Shown here: piece by piece, positions 40,288-49,760 of the stretch
How the letters are laid out: each line of letters begins with the position of its first letter
Position numbering within the stretch: the first letter of the stretch is position 1
NCBI RefSeq assembly: GCF_002846335.1
Contig: NZ_PJMQ01000001.1
Location: 2,728,001-2,792,000 of the forward strand
DNA length: 64,000 bases
Direction: 5' to 3'
Source: Janthinobacterium sp. 61
GTDB lineage: Bacteria > Pseudomonadota > Gammaproteobacteria > Burkholderiales > Burkholderiaceae_D
Made by a program: the position numbers and the translations under genes
The notes under the pieces: model-generated
The model's database searches: none
The model's input: the letters and a program-made list of their open reading frames with translations, nothing else
Told to the model about the DNA's origin: nothing

Positions 40288-40648
40288 GTTTTGTTATTCC
40301 AATCTCTTCGTCTGGTACGAAAATCCACAATAGAAGGTAAATCACCACGCCGAAGCCGAAGGTCAATGTAAACAGGACGAAGACGAGGCGCCAGATCCAC
40401 GCTTCCATGCCGGAAGCGCGGCCCAGGCCACCACAGACGCCACCGAGCCAGCGGTCGTTGCGCGAGCGGCGCAGGCGGCTGAATTCCTGCACCAGGTCGT
40501 TCGCCGGACCGGAGCCGGATGGGCTGTCCGATTTATCCAGGTTGATATTGCCCAGGAGCTTGGCTTTCGCTTGCGCGAATTCCGCGTCGCTCAGGGCGCC
40601 CGCCAGGTGCAACTCGTGCAGACGCTTGATTTCTTCAGAGACGTTCAT
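40277..40648 (-). CDS. PspC-domain membrane protein with an SHOCT-like N-terminus
   Basis: The 123-residue protein has an N-terminal EIKRLHELHLAGALSDAEFAQAKAKLLG (SHOCT-like helical hairpin) and then a PspC domain: RNDRWLGGVCGGLGRASGMEAWIWRLVFVLFTLTFGFGVVIYLLLWIFVP split over two membrane segments. PspC proteins are envelope-stress sensors. It is embedded between odhB and lpd, and its stop overlaps the lpd start by 11 bases, so the genes are likely co-transcribed. Its relation to the complex is unknown. Confidence 0.85.
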   Translation of the reverse strand: MNVSEEIKRLHELHLAGALSDAEFAQAKAKLLGNINLDKSDSPSGSGPANDLVQEFSRLRRSRNDRWLGGVCGGLGRASGMEAWIWRLVFVLFTLTFGFGVVIYLLLWIFVPDEEIGITKHEY

Positions 40649-40711
40649 AGGAATCCTCTTTCATTGAGATCAGCCAGCTGCGTCTTCTGGCAAGGGTTAT
40701 CAGCTACATTG

Positions 40712-40731
40712 CCCCGGCGGCGACGCCGGGG
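40712..40731. other. Stem-loop between odhB and pspC-domain gene
   Basis: CCCCGGCG-gcga-CGCCGGGG is a perfect 8-bp stem in the 94-base gap. It may partly terminate or protect the odhAB message. No T run is seen. Confidence 0.55.
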
Positions 40732-40742
40732 TGCTACAGTGC

Positions 40743-41999
40743 TTACAGGTCCAGCAGCAGGCGTGCAGGATCTTCCAGCGCTTCTTTCATCGCCACCAGA
40801 CCCAGGACAGCTTCGCGGCCGTCGATGATGCGGTGGTCGTAGGACATGGCCAGGTAGTTCATCGGACGTACCACGATCTGGCCGTTTTCGACAACAGCGC
40901 GGTCCTTGGTCGCATGCACGCCCAGGATGGCCGATTGTGGCGGGTTGATGATCGGGGTCGACAGCATGGAGCCGAAGGTGCCGCCGTTCGAGATCGAGAA
41001 CGTGCCGCCCGTCAGGTCGTCCAGGGTCAGCTTGCCTTCCTTGGCCTTCGCACCGAATTCACCGATTTTTTTCTCGATGTCGGCGATCGACAGCTGGTCC
41101 GCATTGCGGATGATAGGCACGACCAGGCCACGTGGCGAACCGACAGCGATGCCGATATCGAAGTAGCCGTGGTAGACGATGTCGTTGCCATCAACGGAGG
41201 CATTGATGATCGGGTATTTTTTCAGGGCGGCGACGGCAGCCTTGACGAAGAAGGACATGAAGCCCAGCTTGACGCCGTGCTCTTTCTCGAACTTGTCCTT
41301 GTACTTGTTGCGCAGGTCGATGACCGGCTGCATGTTCACTTCATTGAACGTGGTCAGGATGGCGTTCGTCGATTGCGATTGCAGCAGGCGCTCGGCGATA
41401 CGCGCGCGCAGGCGGCTCATCGGCACGCGCTCTTCCGGACGGTCGCCCAGGCTCGCAGCCGATGGCGTGGCAACTTGCTGCAGCGCTGGCTTGGCAGCGG
41501 CTGGCGCCAGTGGCGCGACAGCTGGCTTGGCGGAAGCGGCCAGGGCGTCGCCCTTGGTCACGCGGCCATCTTTGCCGGAACCGGCGACGTCGCCAGCGGA
41601 CAGGCCTTTTTCCGACAGGATCTTGGCGGCGGCAGGCATGGCGACATCGCCTTTGCTTGCAGCAGCTGGGGCGGACGCGGTAGCGGCGTCTTGCGCGGCG
41701 GCAGCCAGGGCTGGCGCAGGAACAGCGGATACTTCCATCGGGCTGACCTTGGCCGAGCCGTCGGTGTCGATGATGGCGATGACTTCGCCGGCGACGACGG
41801 TAGCGCCGTCAGCCTTGATGATCTGCACGATCACGCCAGCGGCGGGCGCCGGCAGTTCCAGAACCACTTTGTCGGTTTCGATATCGATCATGTTTTCGTC
41901 GCGCGCGACTGGCTCGCCGACTTTCTTGTGCCATGCGAGCAGGGTCGCTTCTGCTACCGATTCCGACAACTGGGGAACTTTGACTTCGATTTGTGCCAT
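40743..41999 (-). CDS. sucB: Dihydrolipoyllysine succinyltransferase (E2 of 2-oxoglutarate dehydrogenase)
   Basis: The E2 core of the complex. The 418-residue protein has one lipoyl domain with the modified lysine K44 ([14 protein letters not shown]), an Ala/Pro linker, a peripheral-subunit-binding domain ([29 protein letters not shown]) and the catalytic domain with [12 protein letters not shown] containing the conserved His and Asp. It follows odhA by 117 bases that hold two hairpins. Confidence 0.97.
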   Translation of the reverse strand: MAQIEVKVPQLSESVAEATLLAWHKKVGEPVARDENMIDIETDKVVLELPAPAAGVIVQIIKADGATVVAGEVIAIIDTDGSAKVSPMEVSAVPAPALAAAAQDAATASAPAAASKGDVAMPAAAKILSEKGLSAGDVAGSGKDGRVTKGDALAASAKPAVAPLAPAAAKPALQQVATPSAASLGDRPEERVPMSRLRARIAERLLQSQSTNAILTTFNEVNMQPVIDLRNKYKDKFEKEHGVKLGFMSFFVKAAVAALKKYPIINASVDGNDIVYHGYFDIGIAVGSPRGLVVPIIRNADQLSIADIEKKIGEFGAKAKEGKLTLDDLTGGTFSISNGGTFGSMLSTPIINPPQSAILGVHATKDRAVVENGQIVVRPMNYLAMSYDHRIIDGREAVLGLVAMKEALEDPARLLLDL

Positions 42000-42027
42000 G
42001 TAAAACTCCGTTTATTTTGTTATTGCG

Positions 42028-42056
42028 GCGCCGCCCCTGCGTAGCAAGGGCGGCGC
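42028..42056. other. First stem-loop between sucA and sucB
   Basis: GCGCCGCCC and GGGCGGCGC form a perfect 9-bp stem with an 11-base loop. Confidence 0.6.
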
Positions 42057-42079
42057 TCCGTCACGATGTATGCGAACAA

Positions 42080-42101
42080 GCGCCATGCATAGACATGGCG
42101 C
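42080..42101. other. Second stem-loop between sucA and sucB
   Basis: GCGCCATG and CATGGCGC form a perfect 8-bp stem around CATAGA, 16 bases past the sucA stop. Confidence 0.6.
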
Positions 42102-42116
42102 CCGCTATCCTGCCAA

Positions 42117-44969
42117 TTACTTGGTCAGGATAAAACCCTTCAGCTTCGAGAATGCCGTTTCCAGCAGATCTTTTTGCTGTGCGTAGTGCTTGTCATAGTA
42201 ACCGACAGCAGGCGACGCCGAAGCAGGACGGCCGGCGTAAGCCAGACGCTGACCCGATTCCAGGCCTTCGAAGATGTTGTGCTGGATCTGGAACCAGGCG
42301 CCCTGGTTTTGCGGCTCGTCCTGGGCCCATACGACTTCAACCAGGTTCGGGAACTTCTTCAGTTCAGCAGCGAACGACTTGTGCGGGAACGGATACAGCT
42401 GTTCCAGGCGCACGATGGCCGTGTCGGTCTGGCCGCGTGTCTTGCGTGCATTGACCAGGTCGTAGTAGACCTTGCCCGAGCAGGCGACGACGCGCTTGAC
42501 TTTCTTGGCGTCGATTTTGTCGTCGACTTCGCCGATGACGGTCTGGAAACCACCCTTGGCCAGGTCGGTCAGTGGCGAACCGGCATCCTTGTTGCGCAAC
42601 AGCGACTTCGGCGTCAGGATGACCAGCGGCTTGCGGAACTGGCGCACCATCTGGCGGCGCAGCAAATGGAAGATCTGCGAAGCCGTCGTCGGCTGCACCA
42701 CTTGCATGTTGTTGTCTGCGCACAGTTGCAGGAAACGCTCAGGACGCGCGGACGAGTGCTCAGGACCCTGGCCTTCGTAGCCGTGCGGCAGCATCATGAC
42801 CAGGCCAGAGGCGCGGCCCCACTTCACTTCGCCGGAGCTGATGAATTGGTCGATTACCACTTGCGCGCCGTTTGCGAAGTCGCCGAACTGGGCTTCCCAG
42901 ATCGTCAAGGTGTTCGGCTCGGCAGTCGAGTAGCCGTATTCGAAGGCTAGTACGGCTTCTTCGGACAGCACCGAGTCGATGACGGTGAACGGCGCCTGGT
43001 TGTCCGAGACGTTTTGCAGCGGAATGTAGGTACCTGCATCCCAGCGCTCGCGGTTCTGGTCATGCAACACGGCGTGACGGTGCACGAAGGTGCCGCGGCC
43101 GGCGTCCTGGCCCGTCAGGCGGATGGCGTAGCCGGACGATACCAGCGATGCGTAGGCCAGGTGTTCGCCCATGCCCCAGTCCAGATTCATTTCGCCACGG
43201 CCCATGGTGCCACGGTCGCCCAGCACTTTTTCAACCAGCGAGTGGACCTTGAAGTCTTCCGGCACGGTGGTGATGCGGGTAGCCAGACGTTTCAGTTCCG
43301 TCATCGGCACGGCGGTGTCGGCCGAATCGGTCCATTTCTTGTTCAGGAACGGCAGCCAGTCGACGGCGTACTTGTTCTTGAAGTTAGAGATGACTGGATC
43401 GACGGTATGCTTGCCGGCGTCCATGGCGTCGCGGAAAGCGGCCACCATCTTGTCGCCGCCATCGGCAGGGATCACGCCTTGCGCTACCAGTTTGTCCGCG
43501 TACAGCTTGCGGGTGCCTGGATGCTGGCCGATCTTCTTGTACATCAGTGGCTGCGTCAGTGCCGGCGTATCTTGCTCGTTGTGGCCAAGTTTACGGTAGC
43601 AGATGATGTCGAGGACGATGTCCTTCTTGAATTCCATGCGGTAGTCGAGCGCAATCTGCGTCGCCAGCACCACGGCTTCGGGATCATCGGCATTGATGTG
43701 CAGGACCGGTGCCTCGATCATCTTGACGACGTCCGAGCAGTACAGGGTCGAGCGTGCATCGCGCGGGTCCGAGGTGGTGAAACCGATCTGGTTGTTGATC
43801 ACGATATGCACCGTGCCGCCCGTATGGTAGCCACGGGTTTGCGCCAGATTCAGCGTTTCCATCACGACACCCTGGCCGGCGAAAGCAGCATCGCCGTGCA
43901 CCAGGATAGGCAGCACTTGCGCGCCCTGCGCGTCGCCGCGGCGATCCATGCGGGCCTTGACGGAACCTTCGACCACAGGGTTGACGATTTCCAGGTGCGA
44001 GGGGTTGAACGCCAGCGACAGGTGGACCGGGCCGCCTGCGGTGGAGATGTCCGACGAGAAGCCTTGATGGTACTTCACGTCGCCGGCAGGCAGGTCGTCG
44101 CCATGCTTGCCTTCGAATTCTTCGAACAGTTCCTGCGGCGCCTTGCCCAGGGTGTTCACCAGCACGTTCAGGCGGCCGCGGTGGGCCATGCCGATAACGA
44201 TTTCCTGCACGCCTTTTTCGCCGGCGCGCTGAATGGTTTCATCCATCGAGGCGATGAAGGTTTCGCCGCCTTCCAGGGAGAAGCGCTTCTGGCCCACGTA
44301 ACGGGTGTGCAGATAGCGTTCCAGGCCTTCAGCCGCGGTCAGGCGGTCGAGGATGTGGATTTTTTTCTCTGGGGTGAAATTCGGGGTGGAGCGGATCGAT
44401 TCCAGCTTCTCTTGCAACCAGCGCTTTTCGGCCGGATCGGAGATGTACATGAATTCGGCACCGATCGAACGCGTGTAGGTGTCGCGCAGATAGTTCAGCA
44501 GATCGCGCAGGGTGGCGGTCTCGGGGCCAAAATAGGTATTGCTGATGTTGAACACGGTGTCCATGTCCGCGTCGGTGAAACCGTAGAAGCTCGGCTCGAG
44601 CTCAGGGATCATCGGACGTTCCTGGCGTTGCAGTGGATCCAGATTGGCCCAGTGCGAACCGAGGTAGCGGTAAGCGGCGATCAGTTGCGTTGCAGCAACA
44701 CGTTTGCGGCCCATTTCAGCATCGAAGGAAGCGGTCACCGTACGGATCGGACCTGCTTTTGCGCGCTCGGCGAACGAGGCGACGACGGAGGCATGCGCCA
44801 CGTCAGGCTTGTTGCTGCCATCGACTGCAGGCACATGCTGCATAGCGTCGAAATAGGCGCGCCAGTTATCCGGCACCGAGCCTGGATTGTTCAGATACGC
44901 CTCGTACAGGTCTTCCACGTACGGAGCATTCCCACCGAACAGGTAGGAGTTGGTCGTTAATTGCTGCAT
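42117..44969 (-). CDS. sucA: 2-oxoglutarate dehydrogenase E1 component
   Basis: The thiamine-diphosphate E1 that decarboxylates 2-oxoglutarate. The 950-residue protein starts with the E1 N-terminal peptide (SYLFGGNAPYVEDLYEAYLNNP) and has GMAHRGRLNVL, HGDAAFAGQGVV, the TPP-binding region NNQIGFTTSDPRDARST and the transketolase-like C-terminal part LPHGYEGQGPEHSSAR. It is the first gene of the odh unit, and its promoter must lie in the 256-base gap upstream. Confidence 0.97.
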   Translation of the reverse strand: MQQLTTNSYLFGGNAPYVEDLYEAYLNNPGSVPDNWRAYFDAMQHVPAVDGSNKPDVAHASVVASFAERAKAGPIRTVTASFDAEMGRKRVAATQLIAAYRYLGSHWANLDPLQRQERPMIPELEPSFYGFTDADMDTVFNISNTYFGPETATLRDLLNYLRDTYTRSIGAEFMYISDPAEKRWLQEKLESIRSTPNFTPEKKIHILDRLTAAEGLERYLHTRYVGQKRFSLEGGETFIASMDETIQRAGEKGVQEIVIGMAHRGRLNVLVNTLGKAPQELFEEFEGKHGDDLPAGDVKYHQGFSSDISTAGGPVHLSLAFNPSHLEIVNPVVEGSVKARMDRRGDAQGAQVLPILVHGDAAFAGQGVVMETLNLAQTRGYHTGGTVHIVINNQIGFTTSDPRDARSTLYCSDVVKMIEAPVLHINADDPEAVVLATQIALDYRMEFKKDIVLDIICYRKLGHNEQDTPALTQPLMYKKIGQHPGTRKLYADKLVAQGVIPADGGDKMVAAFRDAMDAGKHTVDPVISNFKNKYAVDWLPFLNKKWTDSADTAVPMTELKRLATRITTVPEDFKVHSLVEKVLGDRGTMGRGEMNLDWGMGEHLAYASLVSSGYAIRLTGQDAGRGTFVHRHAVLHDQNRERWDAGTYIPLQNVSDNQAPFTVIDSVLSEEAVLAFEYGYSTAEPNTLTIWEAQFGDFANGAQVVIDQFISSGEVKWGRASGLVMMLPHGYEGQGPEHSSARPERFLQLCADNNMQVVQPTTASQIFHLLRRQMVRQFRKPLVILTPKSLLRNKDAGSPLTDLAKGGFQTVIGEVDDKIDAKKVKRVVACSGKVYYDLVNARKTRGQTDTAIVRLEQLYPFPHKSFAAELKKFPNLVEVVWAQDEPQNQGAWFQIQHNIFEGLESGQRLAYAGRPASASPAVGYYDKHYAQQKDLLETAFSKLKGFILTK

Positions 44970-45225
44970 ATATTGCTCACCTTTCTTCGCGCTTCGCGAG
45001 GAATTAGCGGGTTAATCTAACCTTCCGCGACACGGCCTGACCGGTTAGCGGATTGCACATCAAGTTGTGGGGAAGGGCTTTTTTATTGCACCAGCATTCT
45101 GCATACCGTCATTTAGAATAGCACGCGGTATTGTAACGCAACAACCACTAGTTGAATTTTATTTGGCAAGCAAATGTAAGCCGTGTTGTTGATTTTCCCG
45201 GGCTTGCAGCCCGTTTCTGTTGCGC

Positions 45226-46200
45226 TTAAGCGATTCCGCCGCCAGCACCGGCGCGACGCTGGCGCGCAAGTGGTCTGACTGATAACGGCGGCGCCCCGAT
45301 GGCCGCCAGCCAATCGGCATCGCCCGCAAACCACTCCACCAGGAAGTCGAGCATGGTGCGCAGCAGGGGCGACATGTGCTGGCGCGAGGTATAGATGCCG
45401 TAGATACCCATATCTTGCGGCACATAAGCAGGCAGCAGCTCCACCAGCTGTCCGCTGGCGATCAGCGGTGCGGCCGAATAGCGCGGCTGCATGGCGATGC
45501 CCGCCCCCGCCACCGTCGCCACCAGCAGGACCAGCGATTCATTTGCCGACAGGCGGCCACTGACGGGGACAGTGAGCGCTTCCCCGTCGTGCGTGAATTG
45601 CCACAGGCTCTTGCCAAAATACGTATACGTCAGACAATTATGCAGGGCCAGGTCTTCCGCCCGGCGCGGCGTGCCGTGCGCAGCCAGATACGATGGTGCG
45701 GCGCACACCACCGACGCGCAACTGGCCAGCTGGCGCGCGATCAGATTCGGCTCGAGCGCGTTCGTGATGCGGATCGCCAGGTCGATGCGCTGCTCCACCA
45801 GGTTGACGGCGCGGTTCTCCATCTGCAGGTCGACGGCGGCGCGCGGGTAGCGCCGCAGGTAAGCGGTCACTGCGCCAGCGAGCGCCGTCTGCGCCAGCGA
45901 TTGCGAACAGGTGATGCGCAGCAAGCCATGTGGCGTATCGAGGCCTTCGGGCGAGGTGACGGCCATGGCGCCGGCCACTTCCAGAATCTGCCGGCAGCGC
46001 GCCAGGGTAGCCTCGCCTGCGTCCGTCAAGCTCAAACGGCGTGTGGTGCGATGCAGCAGACGCGCGCCCGCCCACTGCTCCATCTCGGCCAGGTAGCGCG
46101 TCACCATGGCGCGCGACATATCGAGCGCCTCGCTGGCGGCCACCATGCTGCCCCGTTCGGCGATAGCGACAAATACTTGTGCGGCGGTGATGCGGTCCAT
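45226..46200 (-). CDS. LysR-family transcriptional regulator (CrgA/YhaJ type)
   Basis: The 324-residue protein has a clear HTH (DRITAAQVFVAIAERGSMVAASEALDMSRAMVTRYLAEME) and an effector domain with LLRITCSQSLAQTALAGAVTAYLRRYP. The ATG at 46200 has a GGGAG ribosome binding site. It diverges from the degenerate MBL gene starting about 84 bases away, so the shared gap probably holds the regulator's site. It has no clear terminator. Confidence 0.9.
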   Translation of the reverse strand: MDRITAAQVFVAIAERGSMVAASEALDMSRAMVTRYLAEMEQWAGARLLHRTTRRLSLTDAGEATLARCRQILEVAGAMAVTSPEGLDTPHGLLRITCSQSLAQTALAGAVTAYLRRYPRAAVDLQMENRAVNLVEQRIDLAIRITNALEPNLIARQLASCASVVCAAPSYLAAHGTPRRAEDLALHNCLTYTYFGKSLWQFTHDGEALTVPVSGRLSANESLVLLVATVAGAGIAMQPRYSAAPLIASGQLVELLPAYVPQDMGIYGIYTSRQHMSPLLRTMLDFLVEWFAGDADWLAAIGAPPLSVRPLARQRRAGAGGGIA

Positions 46201-46283
46201 GCGGGCACTCCCTTGATTCGTTCGATCCATGCAACTAAGTATTGCAATCTACCCTATTTCTCGCGCCTGGTCGAAAGGATAAT

Positions 46284-46772
46284 ATGCGGGAGAGTATCCA
46301 ATGCAGAAAGAACAATATGCTTGCACGTGCAGCCCTCTCCTTCCGCGCGCTGGACACCTTCCAGCTGGAGGTGCTTGGATGCGCACCGTCCACTTCCCTG
46401 CTGCTGAGTGGCGCGGACGACGCCATCCTCGTCAACACCCAGTTCCTGCGCGACGATGCGGCGCAGTTAGCGCACACCATCGCCGCCAGCGGCAAGCGCC
46501 TCACCACCATCTATATCAGCACCGCCGACCCGCAAGCCTATTTCGGCCTGGGCGTGCTGCAGGCAGCCTTTCCGGATGCCCACATCCTCGCCAGCGGCAC
46601 CACGGTCGAGGCGATCCGCCGCCAGGCCGGTGCCAGGGTCGCCCACTGGGGCGGCATCCTCAAGCACAATGCGCCGCGCTGCATCGTCCTGCCCCGGCCC
46701 TATGATGGCACCAGCCTGCAACTCGAAGGGCGGCAAGTCGCACTGCACCACCTGGAAGCAGCGCTGGACTGA
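46284..46772 (+). CDS. Shortened MBL-fold protein with lost metal ligands
   Basis: The 162-residue protein resembles the front half of Vmh-type MBL-fold hydrolases (STSLLLSGADDAILVNTQFLRDDAAQLAHTIAASGKRLTTIYIS). Where the family has HGHPDHYFGL it has STADPQAYFGL, so the zinc-binding histidines are gone. Homologues are near 280-300 residues, so the C-terminal part is missing as well. An AAGGA site favours the ATG at 46284; one at 46317 is possible. It is most likely a decayed enzyme or a repurposed binding protein beside LysR. Confidence 0.6.
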   Translation: MRESIQCRKNNMLARAALSFRALDTFQLEVLGCAPSTSLLLSGADDAILVNTQFLRDDAAQLAHTIAASGKRLTTIYISTADPQAYFGLGVLQAAFPDAHILASGTTVEAIRRQAGARVAHWGGILKHNAPRCIVLPRPYDGTSLQLEGRQVALHHLEAALD

Positions 46773-46788
46773 GCCTGGACCAGCTGCC

Positions 46789-47331
46789 TTACATGGCAGC
46801 CAGGAAGCGCTCATACTCTTGCGCGCTGCGCGCCAGCCGCTCGCCATAGCCCGCTTCCTTCGGTCCGTCTTCCGCACCGTAGAAGGCAAAGAAGCGGCGG
46901 TTGTCGGCGCCGATATACGCCAGGGTGACATCGAACGGCGCCAGCAACTGCGCCAGGGTAACGTTCCACTTGCCTTGCTGCGTAAAGTCTTCCTGCCGGA
47001 TGCCAGCCGTGACGGCCAGCGCCACCTTGCGGCCCTGGAAGGCATCGCCGCCGGTGCCGTAGGCCCAGCCATACGCCAGCACGTCATCGAGCCACCGCTT
47101 CAGCAAGGGCGGGCAGTTGAACCAGTACAGGGGAAACTGCAAGACCACATGGGCGTGCGCTTCCACCAGCGCCTGCTCCCGCGCCACATCGATATTCCCG
47201 TCCGGATAAGCCTGCTGCACGTCGTGGATGGTGTAGCGGTCGGGATACTGCGCCAACTCCTGCAGCCAGCGCTTGTTCGCCACCGAAGTATCGATGGAAG
47301 GATGGAAGACGATAACGAGGGTTTTCTTCAT
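46789..47331 (-). CDS. Flavodoxin-fold NAD(P)H oxidoreductase
   Basis: The 180-residue protein is of the NQO1/MdaB/KefF kind. It begins KKTLVIVFHPS, has FPLYWFNCPPLLKRWLDDVLAYGWAYGTGGDAFQGRKVALAVTAG and a typical end. These FMN or FAD enzymes reduce quinones or act as ancillary subunits of the Kef system. The ATG at 47331 has a good AGGAAA ribosome binding site; the frame upstream is not conserved. An HxlR regulator lies 225 bases upstream on the same strand, with an inverted repeat between them. Confidence 0.87.
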   Translation of the reverse strand: MKKTLVIVFHPSIDTSVANKRWLQELAQYPDRYTIHDVQQAYPDGNIDVAREQALVEAHAHVVLQFPLYWFNCPPLLKRWLDDVLAYGWAYGTGGDAFQGRKVALAVTAGIRQEDFTQQGKWNVTLAQLLAPFDVTLAYIGADNRRFFAFYGAEDGPKEAGYGERLARSAQEYERFLAAM

Positions 47332-47464
47332 GCTGCTTTCCTGAGTAAGGGATGGATGCACCGGCCCTGCCTTCCAAGGAAAGCAGGCAAGCCGGTACCC
47401 TGCCCCGTGGCGCGCAGCATGTGGCCGCGCGCCTCCAGAGGCAGAAACAGCATAGCCATAGTGA

Positions 47465-47481
47465 GTACTTATAACAAGTAC
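47465..47481. promoter_or_regulatory. Inverted repeat, possible HxlR/YodB-type operator
   Basis: GTACTT-ataac-AAGTAC is a perfect 6-bp inverted repeat containing TACT-N7-AGTA, the pattern I recall for YodB-type redox repressors. It lies in the gap between HxlR and the oxidoreductase gene, 134 bases upstream of the latter. Confidence 0.5.
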
Positions 47482-47556
47482 GCACATTAACTGCATATAC
47501 AGTAAGAAAAGTAAGTAACTTAGACGTTAGAAAGTAGCCCGCCATCCACATCCGGA

Positions 47557-47898
47557 TCAGACTGGCCGGTGCCGCTCACCCCACTCGCACAGGGTATGGA
47601 GCACGGGAATCAGCGAGGCGCCCTTGCTTGAGAGGGAGTATTCGACCTTGGGCGGCACTTGGGGATACTCCTTGCGGACGATCAGCGCATCGGCCTCGAG
47701 CTCCTTCAGGACGACGCTGAGGGTCTTGAAGGCGATGCCACCGAGATGGCGCTTGAGTTCGTTATGCCGCAGCACCGTGTTTTCCGCGAGCGCGTACAGG
47801 ATCAGCATTTTGTATTTGCCACCGATCAGCGACAAAGTGTAGCCAAATGCCGTATCGCCCAGGGCAACGCCGCTGGGGGCGCATGTTTCTTCGTTCAT
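47557..47898 (-). CDS. HxlR/DUF24-family transcriptional regulator with an N-terminal cysteine
   Basis: The 113-residue winged-helix protein has LSLIGGKYKMLILYALAENTVLRHNELKRHLGGIAFKTLSVVLKELEADALIVRKEYPQVPPKVEYSLSSKG, the classic HxlR pattern. C6 corresponds to the redox-sensing cysteine of YodB/HypR-type members, which respond to quinones and other electrophiles. The gene next downstream encodes a quinone-reductase-like flavoprotein, a pairing typical of quinone-responsive regulation. The target is inferred. Confidence 0.88.
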   Translation of the reverse strand: MNEETCAPSGVALGDTAFGYTLSLIGGKYKMLILYALAENTVLRHNELKRHLGGIAFKTLSVVLKELEADALIVRKEYPQVPPKVEYSLSSKGASLIPVLHTLCEWGERHRPV

Positions 47899-47980
47899 CG
47901 CGTTGTGCTTCTCGGTTCTCAGGGTTGAGCCTCACAGCCTAGCAGCTTTGCGTTGCGTCAGCCATGCCAGGCGCATATAA

Positions 47981-48010
47981 AAAAAAGCGAGCCATCAGGC
48001 TCGCTTTTTT
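47981..48010. terminator. Bidirectional terminator between gltA and HxlR
   Basis: AAAAAAGCGAGCC-atca-GGCTCGCTTTTTT is a near-perfect stem with A and T tracts on both strands, directly after the gltA stop. Confidence 0.92.
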
Positions 48011-48051
48011 GCGCCGGGCAGCAAAGCCCGGCAGGAACAATACGCGGTAAC

Positions 48052-49356
48052 TTAAGCGCGCTTGTCCAGTGGCAGTACTTCGCGGGTCGTCGAACCGACG
48101 AACAGCTGACGCGGACGGCCGATTTTCTGTTCCGGATCGGCGATCATTTCGTTCCACTGGGCGATCCAGCCGATGGTGCGGGCCATGGCGAAGATACCGG
48201 TGAACAGCGACACAGGGATGCCCAGCGCCGATTGCACGATACCCGAGTAGAAGTCGACGTTCGGGTACAGTTTGCGCGAAACGAAGTAGTCGTCGTTCAA
48301 TGCAATCTTTTCCAGTTCCATCGCCAGCTTGAACAGCGGGTCGTCTTGCAGGCCCAGCTCTTGCAGCACTTCGTAGCAGGTTTCACGCATCAGCTTGGCG
48401 CGTGGATCGAAGTTCTTGTACACGCGGTGGCCAAAGCCCATCAGCTTGACGCCGGAGTTCTTGTCCTTGACTTGCTCGATGAAGGCAGGGATGTTCTCGA
48501 CGGTGCCGATTTCCTTCAGCATGTTGAGTGCCGCTTCGTTGGCGCCGCCGTGAGCAGGGCCCCACAGGCAGGCGATGCCGGCAGCGATACAGGCGAACGG
48601 GTTGGCGCCCGACGAACCGGCCAGGCGGACGGTCGAGGTCGATGCGTTTTGCTCGTGATCTGCATGCAGGATCAGGATGCGATCCAGGGCGCGCACCAGC
48701 ACGTCGTTGACCTTGTACTCTTCGCACGGGTTGGCGAACATCATGTGCATGAAGTTGGCGCTGTACGACAGGTCGTTGCGTGGGTACACGAACGGCTGGC
48801 CGACCGAGTACTTGTAGGTCATGGCGACCAGTGTTGGCATCTTGGCGATCAGGCGGATGGCCGACACTTCGCGGTGACGCGGGTCGTTGATGTCCAGCGA
48901 ATCATGGTAGAACGATGCCAGCGCGCCGACGGTGCCCACCAGGACCGACATCGGATGCGCATCGCGGCGGAAGCCACGGAAGAAGAATTGCATCTGTTCG
49001 TGCACCATCGTGTGCTTGGTGACGGTGTCGACGAACTTGGCTTTCTGCGCCGCGTTCGGCAGTTCGCCGTTCAGCAGGAGGTAGCACGATTCCATGAAGT
49101 CGGCGTTGACGGCCAACTGTTCGATCGGATAACCACGGTACAGCAGCTCGCCCTTGTCGCCGTCGATATAGGTGATCGACGAGTTGCAGGCGGCCGTCGA
49201 CATAAAGCCTGGGTCGTAGGTGAACTTGCCGCTACCGGCGTACAGTTTGCGGATGTCGATGACGTCCGGGCCAACCGTGCCTTTGTAGATTGGAAATTCA
49301 AGCGATGGGCTGCCATCGGAGAACGACAGGGTAGCTTTTGTGTCAGAGATATTCAT
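48052..49356 (-). CDS. gltA: Citrate synthase
   Basis: Condenses acetyl-CoA with oxaloacetate. The 434-residue protein is of the hexameric Gram-negative type, with [12 protein letters not shown], the catalytic His in [15 protein letters not shown] and [14 protein letters not shown], and the C-terminal [14 protein letters not shown]. It sits between the sdhE gene and the HxlR island, in the same direction as sdhCDAB. The gap to sdhE is 122 bases, so its own promoter is possible. Confidence 0.98.
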   Translation of the reverse strand: MNISDTKATLSFSDGSPSLEFPIYKGTVGPDVIDIRKLYAGSGKFTYDPGFMSTAACNSSITYIDGDKGELLYRGYPIEQLAVNADFMESCYLLLNGELPNAAQKAKFVDTVTKHTMVHEQMQFFFRGFRRDAHPMSVLVGTVGALASFYHDSLDINDPRHREVSAIRLIAKMPTLVAMTYKYSVGQPFVYPRNDLSYSANFMHMMFANPCEEYKVNDVLVRALDRILILHADHEQNASTSTVRLAGSSGANPFACIAAGIACLWGPAHGGANEAALNMLKEIGTVENIPAFIEQVKDKNSGVKLMGFGHRVYKNFDPRAKLMRETCYEVLQELGLQDDPLFKLAMELEKIALNDDYFVSRKLYPNVDFYSGIVQSALGIPVSLFTGIFAMARTIGWIAQWNEMIADPEQKIGRPRQLFVGSTTREVLPLDKRA

Positions 49357-49478
49357 GGGCTCTTCCTTCTCGGGAGTGAGTCGAAATTAAAATCAAAAAT
49401 TCTGGCTGCAATTCGCACAGCAATTCGGCAGTGCTACAGCGCGCCACTCGCACCGTTTGCAATATATCGCCCAGGCGT

Positions 49479-49760
49479 CTAGGCAATGCGCAGTCGTTGC
49501 AGCAGTGCGCGCACATGCGGCAGATCGACTTCGCCTTCCGGCTCTTTACGGGCCAGTACCAGATCCATTAACGCATTGTCCGATAAATCCAGCAAACGCG
49601 TCAGCGCGTCAACTTCTTCATCGGTCAATTCGGTTTCATACGCATCGAGAAAACGGGTCAGGATAATGTCGTTTTCCAGCAGGCCACGGCGTGAACGCCA
49701 GCGCAGGCGGGCGCGGTTGGCCGGGTCGGCCTGATGCGAGGACAAAATTGATTCTGTCAT
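49479..49760 (-). CDS. sdhE: Succinate dehydrogenase flavinylation factor SdhE
   Basis: A small protein that promotes covalent attachment of FAD to SdhA. The 93-residue protein keeps the RGxxE motif in RRGLLENDIILTRF and the helical DEEVDALTRLLDLSDNAL. The ATG at 49760 gives the family length; the frame upstream reads past the start. It follows sdhB by about 118 bases, consistent with the sdhCDAB-sdhE-gltA order of betaproteobacteria. Confidence 0.93.
   Translation of the reverse strand: MTESILSSHQADPANRARLRWRSRRGLLENDIILTRFLDAYETELTDEEVDALTRLLDLSDNALMDLVLARKEPEGEVDLPHVRALLQRLRIA

Noticed and set aside
45199..45213. CGGGCT-tgc-AGCCCG as a terminator of the LysR gene
   Set aside because: The stem is short and no T run follows on the minus strand; too weak to annotate.
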